From assembly GCA_028275005.1 (NCBI GenBank), contig JAQCNN010000056.1, forward strand, positions 1-13,601: DNA of 13,601 nt. Direction: 5' to 3'. Positions 6,658 to 12,015 of this stretch are shown piece after piece. The translations under genes and the position numbers were made by a program. This DNA is from Salinirussus sp. GTDB lineage: Archaea > Halobacteriota > Halobacteria > Halobacteriales > Haloarculaceae. Position 1 is the first letter of the stretch. Each line of letters begins with the position of its first letter. Below the pieces are notes generated by a model, which ran no database searches, was not told where the DNA came from, and worked only from the letters and a program-made list of their open reading frames with translations.

Positions 6658-6860
6658 CTGGTGTGAGCGCGTACGAGCATCGATTAGCCGAAGTACCGGG
6701 CACGGGCACCGACCGGAACGCTCGGGAGACCGACCGACCTGCGCCCAGTCGGGCACCCGTCGTGTGCGGTGACACCTGTCTGGCCGCTGGGAAACCGAAC
6801 CGGGGACAGTCTGCAGTGTCTCCGAGACCGGGTGGCCGCTCGCGGCAGCAACCCTCCTGA

Positions 6861-6938
6861 TACTGCCGGCTGTACGTCTGTAACGAATTTCGCGACCCCT
6901 GGGTCGCGGATATCTTCAAACAGTTACAGCCAGCAGTA
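6861..6938. repeat. 78-base imperfect palindrome (38 + 2 + 38)
   Basis: The left arm (6861-6898) and the reverse complement of the right arm (6901-6938) align without gaps over 38 bases with 28 matches, around a two-base centre. The ends pair 13 of 14 (TACTGCCGGCTGTA with TACAGCCAGCAGTA). The core is perfect (CGCGACCC-CT-GGGTCGCG, 6891-6908). The middle is diverged. As RNA this would fold into a long hairpin; as DNA it resembles a foldback or MITE-like unit. No target-site duplication was recognised at its ends. Confidence 0.75.
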
Positions 6939-7176
6939 TGAACCAGAGAGTACGATGCCAACGCCCACCACACTGTCCGGCCCGGGACGGACTCACCGAC
7001 GAGTTGGTCGGTCCTGAGTTGTGCCACCGGGAACTGACCACGGTAGTCGCTGGTCGGCGTACCCCCCTGTGGGCCCCGTCCGAGGGTTCAGCCCTGCCGG
7101 ATGTGACACGGTTCTATCTCCGTTAATAGCGACAGTCATCGGTCGAAACCCACAGTATCAATCATCTGGAATACAG

Positions 7177-7824
7177 ATGGATACCATAGTCGAACTGACT
7201 CGTTTCCGCGCGGTCCGTTCCTCTCCGCCGCTGGGGCGACACGGTCTGTTGCGAGTCGGCGCCGTTCTGCTCCTGCTGGGGTGGGCCGGGACGGCTATCA
7301 TCCGGCGAAACCCGACGAGTTTCCCGCTCGACCCCGTCACGATGGCGGTCGGGCTCTGGGTCGTGGTCTTCGCTCTGATTGCCGCCGTTGCACTGGTACT
7401 GACACCCCAGTCCGTCTGGTACAACCGGTCCATCCTCACGTGGACTGTCCTCAACACCGCCGCATTCGGATACACCGGGGCTGTGATGGCCGGCCTCCTC
7501 TCGGGGACTCTGGCGCAGTACGCATACTGGCACGTCTGGGTTGCCACCGCCGTGGTCGGGTTTGCCGTGACCGGCGCGATACTCGAAGGCGAGGGTATCG
7601 AGGGACAGGTGTATTTCACCGCTGCCGGGCTGGAGCTGTCACTACTGTTTCTGGGCCTCGGCGCGTTCGGGACGCTCGTCCCTGGCCTGTACGTCCTGCT
7701 GGCGTTCGTCCACCCGACCCCGCTGATACTCGACGCGTTCCCGGGGCAGCTATCCAACGGTCGCGCGGCAGCCATCCAACTCGGGGTCTACGCCGTCGGA
7801 CTGGGGCTGGTTCTTCTCGCGTAG
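7177..7824 (+). CDS. Multi-pass membrane protein of unknown function
   Basis: I do not recognise a family. The 215 residues contain six or seven hydrophobic segments, at about 26-43, 55-75, 89-109, 118-137, 146-163, 164-180 and 197-215. A short N-terminal cytoplasmic-looking stretch precedes the first of them, with basic residues (RFRAVRSSPPLGRHGLLR, 9-26). Between segments four and five is a small acidic loop, EGEGIEG (138-144). Pro and aromatic residues cluster in VHPTPLILDAFPG (173-185). There are no signal-peptide cleavage site, cysteine motif or obvious catalytic residues. ATG at 7177 is preferred over upstream starts because the hydrophobic pattern and G/C-ending codons begin there; the open frame back to 7021 encodes Pro/Gly/Ser-rich filler. 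No good Shine-Dalgarno is seen. The gene stands alone and ends at a 14-base palindrome. Confidence 0.75.
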   Translation: MDTIVELTRFRAVRSSPPLGRHGLLRVGAVLLLLGWAGTAIIRRNPTSFPLDPVTMAVGLWVVVFALIAAVALVLTPQSVWYNRSILTWTVLNTAAFGYTGAVMAGLLSGTLAQYAYWHVWVATAVVGFAVTGAILEGEGIEGQVYFTAAGLELSLLFLGLGAFGTLVPGLYVLLAFVHPTPLILDAFPGQLSNGRAAAIQLGVYAVGLGLVLLA

Positions 7825-7838
7825 TCACGGCGCCGTGA
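7825..7838. repeat. Perfect 14-bp palindrome at the membrane protein stop codon
   Basis: TCACGGCGCCGTGA is perfectly self-complementary and begins on the base after the TAG stop of the membrane protein gene. There is no loop and no T-tract after it, so it resembles a dimeric protein-binding site more than a terminator. No known regulator site is recognised. Confidence 0.5.
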
Positions 7839-7902
7839 GACGACCCCTCCACGACTCGGACAGCGCGTTCGCGCCGATACGCGTGGGCTGTGCTCAGGCA
7901 TC

Positions 7903-7968
7903 ACCGGTTGACATCCTCCCCGCTCTGAAGCGCGGGGCTTTCTCCTTGCGTTCTGTAACTACCGGTTG
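7903..7968. mobile_element. Orphan IS200/IS605-like right-end hairpin
   Basis: The segment reads TTGACATCCTCCCCGC, then a TGAA loop, then GCGCGGGG and a TTTCTCCTTG tail. CCCCGCTC (7918-7925) pairs with GCGCGGGG (7930-7937) in seven of eight positions. This hairpin and its flanks resemble the conserved right end of haloarchaeal IS200/IS605-type elements, where the 3' end of the TnpB-associated RNA also lies. No transposase or TnpB frame is in the window, so it is a solo end, a remnant or a non-autonomous derivative (PATE/MITE-like). ACCGGTTG occurs on both sides (7903-7910 and 7961-7968), 50 bases apart. IS200/IS605 transposition does not make target duplications, so this repeat may be chance or belong to the element. 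Confidence 0.55.
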
Positions 7969-7976
7969 TCGCCGTT

Positions 7977-7999
7977 CCCTCGTGTAACAAGGGTTTTGC
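7977..7999 (+). promoter_or_regulatory. Hairpin with T-run: terminator-like and overlapping the peroxiredoxin TATA position
   Basis: CCCTCGT (7977-7983) pairs with ACAAGGG (7987-7993) in six of seven positions around a three-base loop and is followed at once by TTTTG (7994-7998). That has the form of a terminator for read-through from the left. The same TTTTG lies 24-28 bases before the peroxiredoxin ATG, where a TATA element of a leaderless gene should be. One sequence may serve both ends. Confidence 0.4.
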
Positions 8000-8021
8000 C
8001 GATCAGTGAACAAAATAGGGT

Positions 8022-8495
8022 ATGGTTTCCTCGGGCGACACCGCACCGACCTTTACCGCGACGTACAACGGCAGTGACCACGAGACGTTCGAACTCGACG
8101 AGCACCTGGGCGACGGGCCGGTCGTTCTCGCGTTCTTCCCGGGCGCGTTCACGCCGCCCTGTTCGAACGAGATGGTCGCGCTTCAGGAGCATATCGGTCG
8201 GATCGAAGACGCAGGCGGAACGCTGTTCGGTATCAGCGCCGATTCATCGTTCTCGCTCGAGGCGTTCGCGGACGAGTACGACCTCGAATTCGACCTCGTC
8301 AGCGACATGGACAGCGAGGCGACCGAGGCGTACGACCTCTCGCTCGACCTCCCCGACCTCGGACTGCACGGCATCGCCAACCGGGCCGTGTTCGTCATCG
8401 ACGAGGACGGTACCGTGACGTACAGCTGGGTGGCCGACGACCCGACGAACGAACCTGATTACGAGGACCTCGTCGCAGCCGTCGACTCAGCGTAA
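8022..8495 (+). CDS. Peroxiredoxin (AhpC/TSA-Redoxin family, one-Cys type)
   Basis: Thiol peroxidase predicted to reduce hydrogen peroxide or organic peroxides in the cytoplasm. The 157 residues show a thioredoxin fold with the active-site motif FFPGAFTPPCSNEM (38-51). It matches the family pattern P-x3-T-x2-C, with peroxidatic Cys47, Thr44 and Pro40. The usual active-site Arg is probably in GIANRAVFVID, just before strand VFVID. Cys47 is the only cysteine in the protein, so a resolving thiol must come from another molecule, perhaps a small thiol such as gamma-glutamylcysteine, the major haloarchaeal thiol (inference). ATG at 8022 matches the family N-terminus; no Shine-Dalgarno lies before it and TTTTG is 24-28 bases upstream. 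The IS200/IS605-like hairpin lies about 85 bases before the start. Confidence 0.92.
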   Translation: MVSSGDTAPTFTATYNGSDHETFELDEHLGDGPVVLAFFPGAFTPPCSNEMVALQEHIGRIEDAGGTLFGISADSSFSLEAFADEYDLEFDLVSDMDSEATEAYDLSLDLPDLGLHGIANRAVFVIDEDGTVTYSWVADDPTNEPDYEDLVAAVDSA

Positions 8496-8652
8496 CGCGT
8501 TGCTCACAGACGGCGCGTGCACACGAGCGCTGTGACGCGAGCCAGCAACGGTGGTCGTCGCCGCGGCCACTCTCTCCATCGACCGGCCGACTTCCCGCCG
8601 TGGCCGCCCCCGTGGTTTTCCCTCGCTCGACCCGACCCGCTCAGTCGGTTCT

Positions 8653-8682
8653 GACGCCCCCACACACTCCGGTGTAGGGGTC
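8653..8682. terminator. Hairpin between convergent peroxiredoxin and SpoVR genes
   Basis: In the 196-base convergent gap (8496-8691), an inverted repeat pairs GACGCCCC-CACAC (8653-8665) with GTGT-A-GGGG-TC (8672-8682), allowing a bulge. It lies 10 bases beyond the SpoVR stop on the minus strand. It may help end the operon transcript, although no T-run follows. Nothing else is seen in the gap. Confidence 0.3.
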
Positions 8683-8691
8683 GGCCGCCGG

Positions 8692-10689
8692 CTACGCCAG
8701 CCACTCCTCGGGCTTGGTGTCGTAGTCGACGTCCGTAGCAGCGAGGTGCTCGACGGCCTCGAGGTCGAGCTCCTCCTCGGAGAAGTCCATCCCGTCGTAG
8801 CGAATCTCGAGGCCCTTCTCCTCCGGGGTGGGCTCGCTGTCGCGCCGGCGGGCGACCTCGACGTCGTGTTCGTCGTAGCGCTTGACGACGGTCCGTAGGT
8901 TGACCGGCCGCCCCCAGAGCTCGAACACCCGTTCGAGGGTGTCCTGTGCCTGGCCGATATCCAGGGCGACGCCGTTGTACTGGTGTTCGAGCAGCAGCTC
9001 GTTTCGGTTGTCGTAGTTGCCGTCGGCGACCGCGATAGTCGGCTTCCCGAAGTTGGTGAACTGCAGCATCATCTTCTTTTTGACGTCCGCGGCGTCCGTC
9101 GAGGTCGCGCGGTAGTCGTCGGAGGCGTGCATGTACTCGTAGGTAAAGTAGTCGTGTTCGTCGACGAACTCCTGGGAGAGGAACTCGTCGATGAAGGTCA
9201 CGTCGTTGTGACTCTCCCGAACCTCGCGCATCCGGTCCCAGCCGACGGTGTAGTCGACCGCCGCCAGCGCCTCCTCGACGCTGTCGTACCGGTCGCGCTC
9301 GAACATATACCGGGAGACCCGCTCGAGTTCCTCCTGGCCGACCCGCGAGAGGAAGCCACGGCTCTGGGCTTTCGTCAGCGAGTAGTGTCGCTCCGCCAGC
9401 CCCTCGTAGCTCAGGAGCTTCCACGGATAGGTCTCGAGGTCCAGCTCACCCGCCTGCGCGGCGGCGAGGGCGTCGGCGTCGACCCGTGGGTCCTCCGGGT
9501 CGACCGTCGAGAGCTCCTGTTCGGTTGGCGCCGCGACGAGGTCGGCTGGCTCAAGCACCTCCTGCACCAAGTCGAAGTCGACGGTGTCGTGGAAGTTGCG
9601 CCAGGTAATCCCGTCTACGCGGAGCAGGTGCTCGACGACGTGGCGGCGGTTGGTGGTGTTCTCGACGTACTGCCACAGCTCCAACCCCAGTTTGTAGGGG
9701 TTCAGCCCCGGCGAGCCGAGCACCTGGCTCATGTGGTCGGCGTAGGTGAGGAACTCGTCGGCGCTCGCGAAGTTCTCGTCGGCCATCATCAGCGACTCCC
9801 AGTAGCTGGCCCACCCCTCGTTCATCACCTTCGTCATCTTCTGGGGGGCGAAGTAGTACGCCTCCGCCCGGAGCACCTCGAGGATCTCCCGCTGCCACTC
9901 CTCCATCTCGACGGCCTTGCCGGCCTCGTCGTCGTACTGGCGGCCGTGTTTCCGGAGGAAGGCCAGAATGTCCGGCTCCGGCTCGGCCGGGAAGCTGGCC
10001 ACCTCGTCGTCGTCGGCCTGGGACTCGAGCCACTCGTCGTCGAAGACCTGCTGGCGGACCTCCTCGGAGACACTCAGGTCCGCCAACTGGTCGTCGATAT
10101 CCTCGGGGTCGAACTCCGAGACCTCCTGGTGGGCGTCGACGGGCTCGTAGGGCTGGTGCTGGTCGATGTTGTCCTCGAGACAGAGGATGTGGTCGATCCA
10201 CTTCTCGACGGCCGCGCGCTCGATCTCCGGGTCCTGCATATACTCCCGGATCGTGTCGGCGTGACGCGCGAGCATCGCGGTGGCGTCGGGGTTCTCCGCG
10301 AAGAGCCCGAACCACTGGTTGTTCGCGAAGAAATCCGAGTGGGCCTCGACGTGTGTGATGACCGCCTTCTGGTCGGCCAGCGAGTTCGACACCTGCAGGA
10401 AGGCGTGTGCCGGATTGTCGTTGTTGACGATCTCGAAAGCCTTCCCGCCGAGGAACTGTCCCTGCTTTTGCTGGCGGTCGTACTGCATCCCCCACCGCCA
10501 GTGTGGATACCGCGTCTGGAACCCACCGTAGGCGATGAGTTCGTTCATGTCGTCGTAGTCGACGACCCAGTAGTTCACCGGGAACTGGTCCAAGCCGAGT
10601 TTGCCGGCCAGGTTGGCCGCCTCGTCGGTGGCCTCCTCTAGGCGTTCGGCCTCGCGTTGCATCTCGATGTCCGATTGTCGGTCTCTCAT
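8692..10689 (-). CDS. SpoVR family protein
   Basis: SpoVR is needed for the spore cortex in Bacillus, but the family (YcgB in E. coli) is widespread in non-spore-formers and its biochemistry is unknown. The 665 residues carry family blocks in order. They are YGGFQTRYPHWRWGMQYD (54-71), NPAHAFLQVSN (92-102), ITHVEAHSDFFANNQWF (111-127), KMTKVMNEGWASYWES (284-299) and, near the C-terminus, an ELWGRPVNLRTVVKRYDEHD-type segment. The HVEAH and NEGWA blocks look like a zinc-peptidase-style site, but that is inference. The protein is longer than the roughly 470-510 residues of bacterial members because of an acidic insert at about 175-245 and an acidic tail. ATG at 10689 overlaps the DUF444 stop by four bases (ATGA), with GAGGAGGAGG (10697-10706) seven bases before it. 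It is last gene of the prkA-DUF444-spoVR operon. Confidence 0.93.
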   Translation of the reverse strand: MRDRQSDIEMQREAERLEEATDEAANLAGKLGLDQFPVNYWVVDYDDMNELIAYGGFQTRYPHWRWGMQYDRQQKQGQFLGGKAFEIVNNDNPAHAFLQVSNSLADQKAVITHVEAHSDFFANNQWFGLFAENPDATAMLARHADTIREYMQDPEIERAAVEKWIDHILCLEDNIDQHQPYEPVDAHQEVSEFDPEDIDDQLADLSVSEEVRQQVFDDEWLESQADDDEVASFPAEPEPDILAFLRKHGRQYDDEAGKAVEMEEWQREILEVLRAEAYYFAPQKMTKVMNEGWASYWESLMMADENFASADEFLTYADHMSQVLGSPGLNPYKLGLELWQYVENTTNRRHVVEHLLRVDGITWRNFHDTVDFDLVQEVLEPADLVAAPTEQELSTVDPEDPRVDADALAAAQAGELDLETYPWKLLSYEGLAERHYSLTKAQSRGFLSRVGQEELERVSRYMFERDRYDSVEEALAAVDYTVGWDRMREVRESHNDVTFIDEFLSQEFVDEHDYFTYEYMHASDDYRATSTDAADVKKKMMLQFTNFGKPTIAVADGNYDNRNELLLEHQYNGVALDIGQAQDTLERVFELWGRPVNLRTVVKRYDEHDVEVARRRDSEPTPEEKGLEIRYDGMDFSEEELDLEAVEHLAATDVDYDTKPEEWLA

Positions 10690-12002
10690 TGGTCTGCCTC
10701 CTCCTCGGTGCTGAGGATATCGTAGATCGCCGTGGTCACGTCCTCCGGGCCGGAGACGTAGGCCACCGCGACATTACCCGAGTTCCGGAAGTGTCGCTCG
10801 ACCTCCTCGGCGTGGGTCGCGTTGATCGCGTTCCCGCTTGGCTGGGTCTCCACGTAGGCGTGGAGATTCGCGGGGATCTCCTCCATCATCGGGATCACCT
10901 GGTCCTCGGTGTCGTTCGAGGAGTTCTCCGAGTCCCCCGCGGCAAAGACATACCGGTTCCACTCACTCCAGGGGTACTCCTCCTCGAGTACCTCGGCCGC
11001 GAGGTCGTAGGCACTGGAGATCCGGGTGCCACCGCCCGAGCGGATGCCGAAGAAGTCCTCGCGTTCGACCTGCCAGGCCTCGGCGTCGTGGGCGATGTAG
11101 ACGAACTCCGCGTTGTCGTATTTGCCCTGCAGGTACCAGTCAAGCGGTGTGAACGTCCGCTCGACCAGTTCGCGTTTCTTCTGGCGCATCGACCCGGAGA
11201 CGTCACGGATGTTGACCACGACCACGTTCTTCTCCCGCTCCTCGACGACCTCGGGGTACCGGAACCGCTCGTCCTCCCGGCGGAAGGGGATCTGGTCGAC
11301 CCCCTCTCGGCGGATCCGCTGGGCCGTGTCGACCCGGTCGGTACTCTCCTCCATCTCCTCGAGACTCTCCCAGGCCGTCCTCTCCCCGTCGGGGATCTCG
11401 GCGTAGGCCTCCTCGACCCAGGGCCGGGAGACCGGGAGATTCTCGTCGGTTCGCGCCCACTCGAAGACCGTCTCGGGGCCCCAGCCGTCGATCTTCAGCG
11501 CCTCACGGACGTACTCGCGGTCGAAGTCCATCGCGAGCTTGCGCTTGAGCCCCTGCTTGAACAGCCGCTCGAAGTCGAGCGTGGAGGTGGGGCCGGTCCG
11601 GGTGATGTCGGTAAAGTCACCCTCCTTCTCCTCGATGACCTGCTTTCCCTTGGGGTCCAGGTCCAGGCCGAGTTCCTCGTCGAGTTCCTCCGCGAACTCC
11701 TCGGGGTCCATCTCGTAGTACTCGTGTTCGCCACCCTCCTCGCCGGGGTCGCCGTCCTCGTCGCCGTCCTCGGGTTCGCCGACCGGCTCGCCGGGCTGAG
11801 GGGTGTCGCCGTCACCCTGGCCGACCCCGCCCATGTCGCGCTGGTCGTACTCGAACTCGGGGAGGTCGACGATCTTGATCGGGATCCGGACCGAGCCCTG
11901 CTGGCTCCCGCCCATGTCGCCGTACTGGATGAACTCCGCCAGGTCCTGGCGGCGGTTCTCGCCGACCTCCCGGTACCGCTCGAGGTCGTCTCTCAGTCCC
12001 AT
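10686..12002 (-). CDS. DUF444 (YeaH/YhbH) family protein with vWA domain
   Basis: Protein of the DUF444 family, always found near PrkA-type kinases and of unknown mechanism. The 438 residues begin with the family N-terminus (RDDLERYREVGENRRQDLAEF, about 4-24). An extended acidic, Gly-rich stretch follows at about 56-110, then a basic segment around 145-170, and the C-terminal half is a von Willebrand A fold. The MIDAS metal site is complete: DVSGS (267-271), Thr326 in RSGGGTRISSAYD, and Asp357 in AAGDSENSSND. It may be a partner or adaptor for the upstream AAA+ protein, by analogy with MoxR-vWA pairs (inference). ATG at 12002 has AGGTGA (12009-12014) six bases upstream and starts 13 bases after the prkA stop. 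The 3' end overlaps spoVR by four bases, indicating translational coupling. Confidence 0.93.
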   Translation of the reverse strand: MGLRDDLERYREVGENRRQDLAEFIQYGDMGGSQQGSVRIPIKIVDLPEFEYDQRDMGGVGQGDGDTPQPGEPVGEPEDGDEDGDPGEEGGEHEYYEMDPEEFAEELDEELGLDLDPKGKQVIEEKEGDFTDITRTGPTSTLDFERLFKQGLKRKLAMDFDREYVREALKIDGWGPETVFEWARTDENLPVSRPWVEEAYAEIPDGERTAWESLEEMEESTDRVDTAQRIRREGVDQIPFRREDERFRYPEVVEEREKNVVVVNIRDVSGSMRQKKRELVERTFTPLDWYLQGKYDNAEFVYIAHDAEAWQVEREDFFGIRSGGGTRISSAYDLAAEVLEEEYPWSEWNRYVFAAGDSENSSNDTEDQVIPMMEEIPANLHAYVETQPSGNAINATHAEEVERHFRNSGNVAVAYVSGPEDVTTAIYDILSTEEEADQ

Positions 12003-12008
12003 TCTGTC

Positions 12009-12014
12009 TCACCT
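12009..12014 (-). promoter_or_regulatory. Shine-Dalgarno of the DUF444 gene
   Basis: AGGTGA on the minus strand lies six bases before ATG at 12002, in the 13-base gap after the prkA stop. It supports the chosen start. Inside this operon both downstream genes have strong Shine-Dalgarno sequences, whereas most single genes in the window look leaderless. Confidence 0.6.
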
Positions 12015-12015
12015 G

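Larger units (their letters stand above)
6628..7176. other. 549-base region without a convincing gene
   Basis: This stretch separates the VOC gene from the membrane protein gene. It holds the VOC promoter at its left end and the 78-base palindrome at 6861-6938. Short frames occur, for example a 62-codon plus-strand frame at 6938-7126 beginning inside the palindrome and rich in Cys, Pro and Arg. Its third codon positions do not show the strong G/C bias of the flanking genes, and no family is recognisable. The region is less GC-rich than its neighbours and may hold a decayed mobile element or an unannotated small RNA. Confidence 0.5.

Noticed and set aside
6628..6756. N-terminal extension of the VOC protein
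   Set aside because: The fold begins at the ATG at 6627; the extra 43 residues are unlike the family, and the TATA-like element lies inside them.
6569..7027. 152-codon minus-strand frame across the palindrome
   Set aside because: It overlaps the VOC start and promoter, is rich in Arg/Ser/Cys and resembles no known protein.
6938..7126. 62-codon plus-strand frame with several cysteines, considered as a small zinc-binding protein
   Set aside because: It starts inside the palindrome, has no paired CxxC motifs, weak G/C bias at third positions and no ribosome-binding site.
7021..7176. Upstream in-frame extension of the membrane protein
   Set aside because: The residues are low-complexity and lack the codon bias seen after 7177; no start signal is visible at 7021.
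8983..10641. 552-codon open frame on the plus strand opposite spoVR
   Set aside because: It is antisense to a clear SpoVR protein. Its Val/Leu/Arg/Gly/His-rich composition is the usual artefact of G/C-ending codons on the other strand, and no motif is visible.
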